DNA of 64,000 nucleotides, taken from assembly GCF_003030345.1 (NCBI RefSeq), contig NZ_CP028158.1, positions 3,782,001 through 3,846,000 of the forward strand, read 5' to 3'. Position numbers and translations under genes: made by a program. The number at the start of each line of letters is the position of its first letter. The stretch's first letter is position 1. Below the pieces are notes generated by a model. The model was not told the DNA's origin, did no database searches, and was given only the letters and a program-made list of their open reading frames with translations. The DNA comes from Plantactinospora sp. BC1. GTDB lineage: Bacteria; Actinomycetota; Actinomycetes; Mycobacteriales; Micromonosporaceae. Below are positions 45,395-54,133 of this stretch, piece after piece.

Positions 45395-47800
45395 TCAGCC
45401 CTTCTCCAGGTATTCGGCGCGTTCCTCGTCGACCAGGGCGGCGACCGAGGCGGCCAGCGCCGGATGCCGGTCCAGTTCCGGATCCTCCTCGACCAGCGCG
45501 ATCGCCTCGACCCGAGCGTCCCGGATCAGTTCCGCGTCACGCAGCAGCGAGAGCAGCCGCAGGTGCGAGCGCCGTCCGGACTGGGTCGCCCCGAGTACGT
45601 CGCCCTCCCGGCGCTGCTCCAGGTCGAGTTCGGCCAGCCGGAACCCGTCGGTGGTGGAGGCGACCGCGTCCAGCCGCTCCCGGGCCGGCGACTCCTCGAC
45701 GGCCTCGGTGACCAGCAGGCAGAGCCCGGCCGCCGAACCCCGGCCCACCCGACCCCGCAACTGGTGCAGTTGGGAGACGCCGAACCGGTCCGCGTCGAGC
45801 ACGATCATCACGGTCGCGTTCGGCACGTCGACCCCGACCTCGATCACCGTTGTCGCCACCAGCACGTCCAGCTCGCCGGCCGCGAAGGTGCGCATCACCG
45901 AGTCCTTCTCGTCGGCCGGCAGCCGGCCGTGCAGTACGCCGATCCGCAGCCCGTGCAGTGGGCCCTCGGCGAGCAGTGGAGCCACCTCGGCCACCGCCAG
46001 CGGGGGACGTCGGCCGTCCTCGCCGACCGCGCCGACCTCCTCGGCGGTCGCCGCCTGGTCGCCGATGCGCGGGCAGACCACGTACGCCTGGTGTCCGGCG
46101 GCGACCTCCTCGCGCAGCCGGCGCCAGGCCCGGTCCAGATAGGCCGGCTTCTCCGCCGCCGGTACGACGTGCGAGGCGATCGGCGACCGGCCGCGCGGCA
46201 ACTGGGAGAGGGTGGAGATCTCCAGGTCGCCGTAGACGGTCATCGCCACGGTGCGCGGGATCGGTGTCGCCGTCATCACCAGTACGTGCGGCGGCTGCTC
46301 GGCCTTGGCGCGCAGCGCGTCCCGCTGTTCGACACCGAACCGGTGCTGCTCGTCGACCACCACCAGTCCGAGGTCGGCGAAGTCGACGCCCTCGTAGAGC
46401 AGGGCGTGCGTGCCGACCACGATTCCGGCCTCCCCGGCGGCGACGGTCTCCAGGGCACGCCGCCGGGCCGCCGCGCCGAGCGAGCCGGTGACCAGGGCCA
46501 GCCGGGTACCGTCCGGGTCGCCGTCCAGCTCGCCCCGTCGACCGAGCGGGCCGAGCAGGTCGAGCATGCCCCGGTAGTGCTGCGCGGCGAGTACCTCGGT
46601 CGGGGCCAGCAGCGCGGCCTGGCCGCCCGCGTCGACCACCTGGAGCATCGCGCGCAGCGCGCAGACCGTCTTGCCGGAGCCCACCTCGCCCTGGAGCAGC
46701 CGGTGCATCGGATGGGCGGTACCGAGATCGGCCGCGACCTCCTCGCCGACCGCGCGCTGCCCGGCGGTCAGCTCGTACGGCAACCGGGCGTCGAAGGCGG
46801 TCAGCAGCCCGCCCTCGCGGCGCGGCCGGGGCTTCGCCGGCCAGGCCGCCGCCCGGTGCTTGCGCTGCACCAGCGTCAGTTGCAGGGCGAACGCCTCGTC
46901 CCACTTCAACCGGTGCCGGGCCCGGTACAGCTCCTCCTTGCTCGCCGGCCGGTGGATCTCGCGCAGCGCGGTGGCGAGCCCGACCAGGTTCCGGGTGGCC
47001 CGCAGCGTCGCCGGCAGCGGGTCCTCCGGTGGGGTGACGGTGTCCAGCACCACCCGGACGCAGCGGGCGATCACCCAGGTCGGCACCGCCGCCGCGGCAG
47101 GGTAGACCGGGATCAGCGCGCCGGCGAACTCCTCGATCTCCTCGCCCAGCTCGCCACCGGCGCCGGGCTCGCCGCCGCCGGAGCCGTCGCCGAGCAGGAC
47201 GTACTCCGGGCCGTTGAGCTGGCGCTTGCCCCGGAACTCGGTGACCTTGCCGGCGAACATGCCCCAGCGGCCGGGTTTGAGGTCCCGTTCCCGCCACGCC
47301 TGGTTGCCGAAGAAGGTGAGCGTCAGCACGCCGCCGGAGCCGTCCCCGACGGTCACCTCCAGCAGGTTTCCCCGGCGCTGGCGCATCGGCCGGACCGCCG
47401 TACGCTGCACCTGGCCGAGCACGGTGACCTGCTCCCCCACCTCCAGGGAGCGGATGTCGGTGTGCTCGCCCCGCTCGTCGTAGCGGCGGGGGAAGTGGTA
47501 GAGCAGGTCGCCGGCCGTGTGCAGGTCGAGGTGGCTGGCGAGCGCCTTCGCCGTCTTCTCGCCGACCAGCTTGCGCAGCGGCGTCTCCAGGTCGGCCGAG
47601 GTCGCTTCGGTGCCGGCCGAGGTCGGTCGGTTCGCAGTCATCGGCCCCCCACGAGCGCTCTCGTCCGGCTCCCCACCAGCACCGTCATCCAGCTCTCCAC
47701 CAGCACCGTCATCCGACTCCCCCGGCACCCTCGGGCGACTTCCCCGGCACCCTCGGCCGACTTCCCCGGCATTCTCGGGCGGCTTCCCCGGCAGCGTCAT
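45395..47800 (-). CDS. recG: ATP-dependent DNA helicase RecG
   Basis: Branch-migration helicase (up to 801 aa). The wedge/OB domain is about 115-200. Walker A is GEVGSGKT, the DEAH-type box is VVDEQHRFG, and motif VI is QLRGRVGRG. The first about 53-70 residues are an acidic low-complexity extension (DDGAGGEL repeats) not found in the family. The ATG 47800 overlaps the fakA stop and has GGGAG nearby; ATG 47641 (MTANRPTSA) is a serious alternative. Confidence 0.94.
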   Translation of the reverse strand: MTLPGKPPENAGEVGRGCRGSRPRVPGESDDGAGGELDDGAGGEPDESARGGPMTANRPTSAGTEATSADLETPLRKLVGEKTAKALASHLDLHTAGDLLYHFPRRYDERGEHTDIRSLEVGEQVTVLGQVQRTAVRPMRQRRGNLLEVTVGDGSGGVLTLTFFGNQAWRERDLKPGRWGMFAGKVTEFRGKRQLNGPEYVLLGDGSGGGEPGAGGELGEEIEEFAGALIPVYPAAAAVPTWVIARCVRVVLDTVTPPEDPLPATLRATRNLVGLATALREIHRPASKEELYRARHRLKWDEAFALQLTLVQRKHRAAAWPAKPRPRREGGLLTAFDARLPYELTAGQRAVGEEVAADLGTAHPMHRLLQGEVGSGKTVCALRAMLQVVDAGGQAALLAPTEVLAAQHYRGMLDLLGPLGRRGELDGDPDGTRLALVTGSLGAAARRRALETVAAGEAGIVVGTHALLYEGVDFADLGLVVVDEQHRFGVEQRDALRAKAEQPPHVLVMTATPIPRTVAMTVYGDLEISTLSQLPRGRSPIASHVVPAAEKPAYLDRAWRRLREEVAAGHQAYVVCPRIGDQAATAEEVGAVGEDGRRPPLAVAEVAPLLAEGPLHGLRIGVLHGRLPADEKDSVMRTFAAGELDVLVATTVIEVGVDVPNATVMIVLDADRFGVSQLHQLRGRVGRGSAAGLCLLVTEAVEESPARERLDAVASTTDGFRLAELDLEQRREGDVLGATQSGRRSHLRLLSLLRDAELIRDARVEAIALVEEDPELDRHPALAASVAALVDEERAEYLEKG
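47673..47785. repeat. Two sets of tandem repeats at the recG 5' end
   Basis: One 18-bp unit occurs at 47673 and 47697 (period 24). A 22-bp unit based on CCCCGGCACCCTCGGGCGAC occurs three times from 47720 to 47785. Both lie between the two possible recG starts. Confidence 0.7.
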
Positions 47801-49431
47801 TCGACTCCCACCAGCAGGGGATAGAACGGCTGGCCGCCGGAGTAGTGGTGCACCTCGACGAAGGGCCAGCGCCGGGTCAGGTGGGCCCGGAGGACCTCGG
47901 CCAGCTCCTCCGGGGCGTCGGCGCCGAGCAGCAGGGTGACCAGCTCACCGCCGCCGCCGAGCATCCGGTCGAGCAGCGCCGCGCAGGTCTGCACCAGGTC
48001 ACCGCCGATCAGGTGCACCTCGCCGTCCACCAGCCCGAGCACGTCGCCGGGCTGGCAGCGCCCGGCCACCGTGAGCGCCTCCCGGGAGGCGTGGCAGACC
48101 TCGGCGTACCGGCAGGCGCCGGCCGCCTCGGCCATCGCGATCACGTCGTCGGCGAACCGGCGGGCCGGGTCCCGGACCGCGAGGGCGGCCAGCGCCTGCA
48201 CCGGGGAGCGGGTCGGCACCACGCTCACCGATATCCCGAGCTGCTGCGCCTCCTCCGCCGCCACCCGGGCCACCGCCTGGGCGTTCGGGTCGTTCGGCAG
48301 CACCACCACCCGGGACGCGCCGGTCGACCGGACCGCCGCGAGCAGCTCTCCGGCGGACGGGTTGCCGTCCACCACGGTCGCACCCTCGGCGGCGAAGATC
48401 GCGGCCAGGCCGGGGCCGGACGCGACCACCACCGCCGCCCGTTCCGGCGCGTCCGGCTCGGGCTGCTCCGCCGGGGCCGCCGCCGGGAGCTGGTCCTCGA
48501 AGCGGGTGACCGAGATCTGGTACGGCCGGCCGGCCAGCACGCCGGCCTCGATGGCCGCCCCGACGTCGTTGACGTGTACGTGCACGTTCCAGGTCGACGG
48601 GCCGGTGGGCCCCGCCTCGTCCCCGACGACCACCAGCGAGTCGCCCAGCCGGGCGAGTTCGGCCCGGAGCCGGCGTACGGCCGCAAGGTCGGCGTCGAGC
48701 AGGAACTGCACCTCGTAGGCGTACTCGGTCGAGCCGGTCTCCCGGGCGGCCGCCAGCGGCCGGCGCGGCGGTGCCGGTGCGGCTTCCGGCCGCTCCGGCG
48801 CGGCGCCGGTGACCACCTCGACCAGCGCGTCCAACAGGACGCAGAAGCCGCGTCCGCCCGCGTCCACCACACCGGCCCGGGCCAGCGCCGGCAACTGCTC
48901 CGGGGTACGCGCCAGCGCCTCGTCGGCGGCGCTCGCGGCGGCCCGGGTCACCGCCGCGAGATCGTCGGTGCCGGCCCGTTCGGCGGCGGTCGCGGCGGCG
49001 GCGGCGACGGTGAGCAGGGTCCCCTCGACCGGCTCGGCGACCGCGCCGTACGCCGCCGTGCTGGCCGCCCGCAGCGCCGCCGCGAGCGCCCGGCCCCGGA
49101 CCTCCGGGGTGCCGGCGAGGGCGTCGGCCAGGCCGCGCAGGATCTGCGAGACGATCACTCCCGAGTTGCCCCGGGCGCCGAGCAGCGCGCCCCGGGCCAG
49201 CAGCCGCAGCACCCTGACGTGCGCCGGCTGTCCCCCAACGTCCGGATCGTCCCGCTCCATCCGCAGCGCCTGCTCGGCCGAGGTCATCGTGAGCACCAGG
49301 TTGGTGCCGGTGTCGCCGTCGGGAACCGGATAGACGTTGAGCTGGTTGATCTCGTCCTGGTGCCGCCTGAGCGCGGCCAACCCGCCCGCACACCACCGGC
49401 GCAGGGCCATGGCGTCGAGGGTCTCCAGCAC
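47797..49431 (-). CDS. DAK2-domain fatty acid kinase subunit (FakA/YloV-like)
   Basis: 544 residues. The N-terminal DhaL/DAK2 domain has NVYPVPDGDTGTNL (ATP/Mg site) and ARGNSGVIVSQILRG; the C-terminal part matches the FakA partner domain (VTLLLGADAPEELAEVL). In Firmicutes the FakA/FakB pair phosphorylates fatty acids; a FakB is not in the window. The GTG 49431 has no Shine-Dalgarno but a TAGGCT 7 nt upstream. It overlaps recG by 4 nt. Confidence 0.9.
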   Translation of the reverse strand: MLETLDAMALRRWCAGGLAALRRHQDEINQLNVYPVPDGDTGTNLVLTMTSAEQALRMERDDPDVGGQPAHVRVLRLLARGALLGARGNSGVIVSQILRGLADALAGTPEVRGRALAAALRAASTAAYGAVAEPVEGTLLTVAAAAATAAERAGTDDLAAVTRAAASAADEALARTPEQLPALARAGVVDAGGRGFCVLLDALVEVVTGAAPERPEAAPAPPRRPLAAARETGSTEYAYEVQFLLDADLAAVRRLRAELARLGDSLVVVGDEAGPTGPSTWNVHVHVNDVGAAIEAGVLAGRPYQISVTRFEDQLPAAAPAEQPEPDAPERAAVVVASGPGLAAIFAAEGATVVDGNPSAGELLAAVRSTGASRVVVLPNDPNAQAVARVAAEEAQQLGISVSVVPTRSPVQALAALAVRDPARRFADDVIAMAEAAGACRYAEVCHASREALTVAGRCQPGDVLGLVDGEVHLIGGDLVQTCAALLDRMLGGGGELVTLLLGADAPEELAEVLRAHLTRRWPFVEVHHYSGGQPFYPLLVGVE

Positions 49432-49438
49432 GGCCAGA

Positions 49439-49444
49439 AGCCTA
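49439..49444 (-). promoter_or_regulatory. Candidate leaderless -10 hexamer of the fakA-like gene
   Basis: TAGGCT on the minus strand, 7 nt before the GTG at 49431. No ribosome binding site is seen, so this decides the start. Confidence 0.45.
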
Positions 49445-49522
49445 CTGGCGTACCCTGACGCCCCGCTGGCACCGCCGCACCACGAGTGGGACCGGGCAGG
49501 CGTCTCCGCCGCGCTCCTCCGG

Positions 49523-49580
49523 CATCTCCGGGCGTCTCCGGGCGTCTCCCGGGCGTCCGTCTCCCGGGCGTCTTCGGGCG
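49523..49580. repeat. Short GGCGTCTCC-type repeats upstream of rpmB
   Basis: Irregular 10- to 18-bp units of GGGCGTCTCCCG type repeat about five times in the divergent gap between fakA and rpmB. Function unknown. Confidence 0.55.
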
Positions 49581-49707
49581 GCTTGGCGGCCGGTCCGGAC
49601 CGGCGGGAGCCGATTCGCACGGCGACCGGCGCATCGGGTACCCTGGCCAGGTTGCCCGGGCAGCACCCTGCCGGCAACCTGACGACGATCAATCCCAGGA
49701 GTATCCC

Positions 49708-49899
49708 GTGGCTAGCGTGTGCGACATCTGTGGCAAGGGGCCTGGCTTCGGCCACAACGTGTCCCACTCGCACCGGCGGACCAACCGTCGCTGGAACCCC
49801 AACATCCAGTCGGTGCGTACCCCGGCGGGTGGCGGCACGACCCGCAAGCTCAAGGTCTGCACCTCGTGCATCAAGGCCGGCAAGGTCGCCCGCGCCTGA
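49708..49899 (+). CDS. rpmB: 50S ribosomal protein L28
   Basis: 63 residues starting [20 protein letters not shown], with a second Cys pair in VCTSCIKAG, so it is the zinc-binding form. The GTG has AGGAG 7 nt upstream. It is divergent from the fakA-like gene and is followed by a strong terminator. Confidence 0.96.
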   Translation: MASVCDICGKGPGFGHNVSHSHRRTNRRWNPNIQSVRTPAGGGTTRKLKVCTSCIKAGKVARA

Positions 49900-49927
49900 C
49901 CCACCCCTGGGCAGACCCTGAAGCACG

Positions 49928-49960
49928 GACAGCCGCCGGAGCACCGCTCCGGCGGCTGTC
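49928..49960 (+). terminator. Hairpin terminator after rpmB
   Basis: A perfect 15-bp stem (49928-49942 with 49946-49960) and a 3-nt loop, 28 nt after the rpmB stop. It also lies just past the end of the convergent GNAT gene and could stop both. Confidence 0.85.
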
Positions 49961-50013
49961 GCTGTCTGTACCAGCCCGGCCCCTGCCGGCCCCGGTCGGC
50001 GTCAGAGTCGGCG

Positions 50014-50481
50014 TCAGAGCGCCCGGCCGAACGAGAGGACGCCCGGCTCGTTCCGGTAGTAGCCGAAGTCCGGAATCCGCTGGTAACCGCTGCCCTGGTA
50101 GAGGGCGATCGCCTCGGGCTGCCGGTCGCCACACTCCAGGATCAGCCGGCGCCGCCCGTACTCCCGGGCGGAGCCCTCGACCGCCGACAGCACCCGGCGG
50201 GCTACGCCGCGACCGCGAGCCACCGGTGAGACGTACATCCGCTTGAGTTCGGCGACGTCGCCGGCCCCGTCGTGGGTACGCCAGCCGGCGCAGCCGACCG
50301 GCACGTCGTCCAGGTACGCCACCAGGAACGCCCCGGCGGGCGGCTCGAACTCGGTCGCCGCCACGGGTGTCTCGTCGCCCCCGCCGCCGTAGCGCTGCGC
50401 CAGGTCGGCCAGTGCGGCATCGACCAGCTCCCGGGCCACCGGGGAATCGTAGGGAACGACGCGAATGTCCAGCTCACTCAC
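50014..50481 (-). CDS. GNAT family N-acetyltransferase
   Basis: Acetyl-CoA-dependent acetyltransferase (155 aa). The CoA-binding motif A is MYVSPVARGRGVARRVLSAVE, followed by LILECGDRQPEAIALYQGSGY. The substrate is unknown. The GTG 50481 (VSELDIRVVPYDSP) is chosen because TACCCT ends 7 nt upstream; the longer frame starts without family similarity. Convergent with rpmB. Confidence 0.9.
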   Translation of the reverse strand: MSELDIRVVPYDSPVARELVDAALADLAQRYGGGGDETPVAATEFEPPAGAFLVAYLDDVPVGCAGWRTHDGAGDVAELKRMYVSPVARGRGVARRVLSAVEGSAREYGRRRLILECGDRQPEAIALYQGSGYQRIPDFGYYRNEPGVLSFGRAL

Positions 50482-50488
50482 CCGGTGA

Positions 50489-50494
50489 AGGGTA
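50489..50494 (-). promoter_or_regulatory. Candidate leaderless -10 hexamer of the GNAT gene
   Basis: TACCCT on the minus strand fits TANNNT, 7 nt before the GTG start; no Shine-Dalgarno is present. Confidence 0.4.
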
Positions 50495-50613
50495 CGACCC
50501 GCACCCGGCCCCCACCGATCTGCCCCGGGCGTGATCACCGACACAGAAGCCGGCACACCGGACGCACCGAACGGCGTGAAGGACAGCGCACCGGACGGCG
50601 CGACCGGCACCGG

Positions 50614-51552
50614 TCAGCGGAAGTGGTCCCAGCCACCCGATCCCTTGTAGTCCCGCCCGTCCACGGTGACTCCGGCGCCGTGCACGACGTGCCCGATCAG
50701 CCGGAAACCGCCCGGCAGCGGCAGGTCCTCCGGGAACGTCGCCACCAGCGCGTGGTCGTCGCCACCGCCGAGGACCCAGGCCAGCGGGTCCACCCCGAGC
50801 GCGTGCGCGGCGTCCCGCATCTGCTCCGGCACCTCGAACGCGCCGCCGAGCAGGTCGATGCCGACCCGGCTGGCCGTCGCCACGTGACCGAGGTCGGCCA
50901 GCAGCCCGTCCGAGACGTCGATCATGGCCGTGGCGCCGAACCGGGCCGCCGACGGTCCCGCCGCGTACGGCACCTCCGGCCGCCGGTACGCCTCGACCAG
51001 TACCTTCGGGGTGCGGAACCCGCGCGACAGCACGGTGTAGCCGGCGGCGGCGTAGCCGAGCCGACCGGCGAGCGCGACGACGTCGCCGGCCCGCGCCCCG
51101 CTGCGTACCACCGGAGCCTGCCCGGCCAGGTCGCCGAGGGCGGTCACCGCGATGGTCAGGGTGGGGCTGGCCGACATGTCCCCGCCGACCACACTCGCCC
51201 CGACCTTGGCCGCCTCCGCCGCCAGGCCGTCGGCCAGCTCCTCCGCCCACTGCACCTCCAGGTCGGGCGGCATGCAGAGCGCGACGAGCAGCGCGGTCGG
51301 CACCGCGCCCATCGCCGCCACGTCGGCCAGGTTCGCCGCGGCGGCCCGATGCCCGATGTCCACCGCGCTCGCCCAGTCGCGGCGGAAGTGCCGACCCTCG
51401 ACCAGTACGTCCGTGGAGGCGACCACCCGACCGTCGGGTGCGTGCACCACCGCCGCGTCGTCGCCGGGCCCGAGCAGCGTGGCGTGTCCGCTGCCCAGCC
51501 GGGCGGTGACCCGGGCGATCAGACCGAACTCGCCGGCCCGCGCGACGCTCAC
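50614..51552 (-). CDS. thiL: Thiamine-monophosphate kinase
   Basis: Phosphorylates thiamine monophosphate to the diphosphate cofactor (312 aa). Conserved parts are GEFGLIARVTARL, LLGPGDDAAVV (metal/ATP), VEGRHFRRDW, GGDMSASPTLTIAVTALG and MIDVSDGLLADLGH. The GTG 51552 is preceded by GGGGG and overlaps the stop of a 42-codon ORF by 4 nt. Extra upstream codons in frame are open but not family-like. Confidence 0.92.
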   Translation of the reverse strand: MSVARAGEFGLIARVTARLGSGHATLLGPGDDAAVVHAPDGRVVASTDVLVEGRHFRRDWASAVDIGHRAAAANLADVAAMGAVPTALLVALCMPPDLEVQWAEELADGLAAEAAKVGASVVGGDMSASPTLTIAVTALGDLAGQAPVVRSGARAGDVVALAGRLGYAAAGYTVLSRGFRTPKVLVEAYRRPEVPYAAGPSAARFGATAMIDVSDGLLADLGHVATASRVGIDLLGGAFEVPEQMRDAAHALGVDPLAWVLGGGDDHALVATFPEDLPLPGGFRLIGHVVHGAGVTVDGRDYKGSGGWDHFR

Positions 51553-51677
51553 ATCGACCCCCGGGCACGCTCGGCAGCCGGACCTGCCGGGCCGGTCGCC
51601 GGTCGCGGCCGCCGGTTTCCGGGTACCTCCGGAGCCGGCACCGCACCCGCACCCGGCCGGCCGATTCGATCGCTCAT
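51549..51677 (-). CDS. Candidate 42-residue leader ORF before thiL
   Basis: ATG 51677 has a near-ideal AGGAG 6 nt upstream, better than that of thiL itself. The product (MSDRIGRPGAG...PAAERARGSM) is Pro/Arg/Ala rich with no domain. Its TGA overlaps the thiL GTG (GTGA). It may be a coupled leader peptide, or the sign that thiL is translated through this initiation site. No sign of a TPP riboswitch was seen. Confidence 0.4.
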   Translation of the reverse strand: MSDRIGRPGAGAVPAPEVPGNRRPRPATGPAGPAAERARGSM

Positions 51678-51767
51678 CGTGTCTCCTCCGACCACCGATC
51701 GGGATCCGCCCTGCTCCGTACGGTATTTTCACGGTCTAGCCGCTCGGCGGCGGACGGGAGGCGGGTC

Positions 51768-52001
51768 GTGGTCCAGGCGTACATCCTCATCCAGACTGAG
51801 GTCGGAAGGGCACGTGACGTGGCCGCGCACATCTCGGATATTCCCGGAGTCGTCCGCGTCGACGCCGTCACCGGCCCGTACGACGTGGTCGTGCTCACCG
51901 AGGCACACACCGTCGACGAGCTGGGCAAGATGATCGTCAGCAAGGTGCAGTTGGTGCCCGGCATCACCCGCACGCTGACCTGCTCCGTGGTCCGGTTGTA
52001 G
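51768..52001 (+). CDS. Lrp/AsnC ligand-binding-domain (RAM) protein
   Basis: 77-residue stand-alone RAM/ACT-like domain without an HTH: MVQAYILIQTEVGRARDVAA then IPGVVRVDAVTGPYDVVVL and ITRTLTCSVVRL. Such proteins may bind amino acids. GTG start with GGGAGG 7 nt upstream. Divergent from the thiL unit and followed immediately by DUF3515. Confidence 0.9.
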   Translation: MVQAYILIQTEVGRARDVAAHISDIPGVVRVDAVTGPYDVVVLTEAHTVDELGKMIVSKVQLVPGITRTLTCSVVRL

Positions 52002-52640
52002 ATGGCGCGGAGCACCAGACCCAGCCAGCCGGAGGCGGCGACCACCGGGCCGGCGGACCGGCCGACCGGGGCCGGACCGGACCGGACCACCCGGCAGGCG
52101 GCGCTCTGGGCGACCGTGGTCGCCCTGCCGCTGACCGCCCTCGTCGCGGTGCTGGTCTTCGGCCAGCTCAGCCCGGATCCGGTCGCAAAGCCCGCTCCGA
52201 CGCCGACCTCGGCCGCGCCGCAGGCGAGCACGCCGGTGCAGATGGCGGCCCCGGCCCTGGCCGAACGGCCGGCCACGGTCTGCCGGGCCCTGCTGTCACG
52301 GCTGCCGGCCACCCTCCGCAGCCTCGGCCAGCGACCGGTCACCGCCGGCCCGGAGCAGAACGCCGCGTACGGCGACCCGGCCATCACCCTCGCCTGCGGC
52401 GTGGCCCCGCCGGCCGTTCCGGACGTACCCGACCTGTGGATGGTCAACAACGTCTGCTGGCTCACCGAGCATCGCGACGGCGGCCTGGTGCTGACCACTG
52501 TGGACCGTGAGGTGCCGGTCCGGCTCAGCGTGCCGGCCGGGCAGGAGCAGACGGTGCAGTGGGCGGCACCGGTGTCGGAGTCCCTGGTCGCCTCCGTGCC
52601 GTCGTTGCCGCAGATTCCCAGCGGCTGCACCGGGGGCTGA
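52002..52640 (+). CDS. DUF3515 membrane-anchored protein
   Basis: 212 residues with one N-terminal transmembrane helix (about 34-54), a Pro/Thr linker, then an exported domain containing TVCRALLSRLP, ITLACGV, CWLTEHRDGG and a final Cys (PSGCTGG); three or four Cys suggest disulphides. DUF3515 genes usually sit next to ddl and thiL in actinobacteria. Its ATG follows the Lrp-like TAG with no gap. Function unknown. Confidence 0.88.
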   Translation: MARSTRPSQPEAATTGPADRPTGAGPDRTTRQAALWATVVALPLTALVAVLVFGQLSPDPVAKPAPTPTSAAPQASTPVQMAAPALAERPATVCRALLSRLPATLRSLGQRPVTAGPEQNAAYGDPAITLACGVAPPAVPDVPDLWMVNNVCWLTEHRDGGLVLTTVDREVPVRLSVPAGQEQTVQWAAPVSESLVASVPSLPQIPSGCTGG

Positions 52641-52713
52641 CCACCGCCACGAGCCGGCGGCACCCGGAGGGGCAGCGCCGGCCGCGCCCGGACGGGCAGC
52701 GAACGGACGCTGG

Positions 52714-53817
52714 TCAATGCAGACCGGTGCCTCGACGCAGCGCGGTCCGGATCAGCCGGTTCACCAGCTTCGGGTACTCCAGCCCGGTCGCCGCCCACAT
52801 CTGCGGGAACATCGAGGTGGGTGTGAAGCCCGGCATGGTGTTGATCTCGTTGAGATAGACGTCCAGTTCCGGTGTGACGAAGAAGTCGACCCGGGCCAGA
52901 CCGGCACAGTCCAGCGCGCTGAACGTGCGGCAGGCGTACTCCTGCACCTGCCGGGTCACCCGGTCCGGCAGCTCGGCCGGGATGTCGTAGTCGCTGGCGT
53001 CGAGGTATTTCGCCTCGAAGTCGTAGAAGTCGTGCTCGACCACCCGGATCTCGGCCAGCAGCGACGCCTCCGGGCCACCGCCGGCCTCGGCCTCCAGCAC
53101 CCCGCACTCGATCTCCCGGCCGATGATCGCGGCCTCGACCAGCACCTTCGGGTCGACCTGCCGGGCCAGCGCGACGGCCTCGTCGAGGTCCGCCCAGTCG
53201 GAGACCTTGCTGATCCCGACCGACGAACCCGCCCGGGACGGCTTGACGAAGACGGGCAGCCCGAGCCGCTCCTTGTCCTCCTCGGTCAGGCTGACCCCGC
53301 TGCGCAGCACCGCGTACGGCCCCACCGGGATGCCCTCCGCGATCGCCAGCTTCTTGGTGAACTCCTTGTCCATCGCCGCTGCCGAGGCGAAGACGTTCGC
53401 GCCGACGTACGGGATGCCGGCCATCTCCAGCAGTCCCTGGATGGTGCCGTCCTCGCCGTACGCGCCGTGCAGCGCCGGAAAGACCACGTCGACCCCGGCG
53501 AGTGCCTGGGGCCCCTGGGCCGGGTCCAGCACCATCAGCCCGTCGCCGGTCGGGTCGGCCGGCAACACCACGGTCGATCCGGCGGCGGCGGTGATCTCCG
53601 GTAGTCGCCGGTCGGTGATGGCGAACTGGGCCGGATCACCGTCGGTCAGCACCCACTGACCCGCCCGGGTGATGCCCACCGGGACCACGTCGAATTCGTC
53701 CGGGTCGAGGGCGGCCAGAATGCTGCCGGCGCTGACGCAGGAGATGGCGTGTTCCGTGCTGCGGCCGCCGAAGACGAGGGCCACACGGGTCTTGCCTGGG
53801 GTGGTCACTCCGGTCAC
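52714..53817 (-). CDS. ddl: D-alanine--D-alanine ligase
   Basis: ATP-grasp ligase making D-Ala-D-Ala for peptidoglycan (367 aa). Blocks are [55 protein letters not shown] and [17 protein letters not shown]. The Tyr of VPYVGAN-type position is present ([12 protein letters not shown]), consistent with D-Ala specificity rather than D-Lac. GTG 53817 or 53805 could be the start. Convergent with DUF3515. Confidence 0.95.
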   Translation of the reverse strand: MTGVTTPGKTRVALVFGGRSTEHAISCVSAGSILAALDPDEFDVVPVGITRAGQWVLTDGDPAQFAITDRRLPEITAAAGSTVVLPADPTGDGLMVLDPAQGPQALAGVDVVFPALHGAYGEDGTIQGLLEMAGIPYVGANVFASAAAMDKEFTKKLAIAEGIPVGPYAVLRSGVSLTEEDKERLGLPVFVKPSRAGSSVGISKVSDWADLDEAVALARQVDPKVLVEAAIIGREIECGVLEAEAGGGPEASLLAEIRVVEHDFYDFEAKYLDASDYDIPAELPDRVTRQVQEYACRTFSALDCAGLARVDFFVTPELDVYLNEINTMPGFTPTSMFPQMWAATGLEYPKLVNRLIRTALRRGTGLH

Positions 53818-54133
53818 CTTTCGTTCGCGTCACCGCTGTGCGCTCATGTCACCGCTGGTCGCTGTCGTCGCTGGTCGCGGTCACACCGGGCGGGCACCGT
53901 CATTGGCAGACCCAACGGTGTTGCCGTCGCTCCTCGTGCGCTCACCGGGTGACCCTACTCTGCGTGGCCAACTCCCGGGTCCACACCCCTTTTCACCGTC
54001 GGGAAACCTCCGCCGCCGTGAGCGTGCCGAGCACAACGGGTAACCGGTGGCGTACCGATCCGCGAGGGTTCGCCGGGACCGGAGTTGCGGGTGTGTCGCC
54101 CCGGTGACGGGCGCCGTCTAGGCTGCTCGTCTT
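53818..54133. other. Divergent intergenic region between ddl and the AAA+ gene (316 nt)
   Basis: Contains imperfect repeats of the TCACCGCTG/TCGCTGGTCG type near 53829-53887, promoters expected for ddl and the AAA+ gene, and a TAGGCT 9 nt before the AAA+ start. No ORF or terminator is supported. Confidence 0.5.
54119..54124 (+). promoter_or_regulatory. Candidate leaderless -10 hexamer of the AAA+ gene
   Basis: TAGGCT, 9 nt before the GTG at 54134, with no Shine-Dalgarno between them. Confidence 0.4.

Noticed and set aside
45386-45400. GGCTGAC-C-GTCAGCC palindrome between the PPC and recG genes
   Set aside because: It overlaps the recG stop and has only one central base, so it cannot form a good terminator hairpin; chance is likely.
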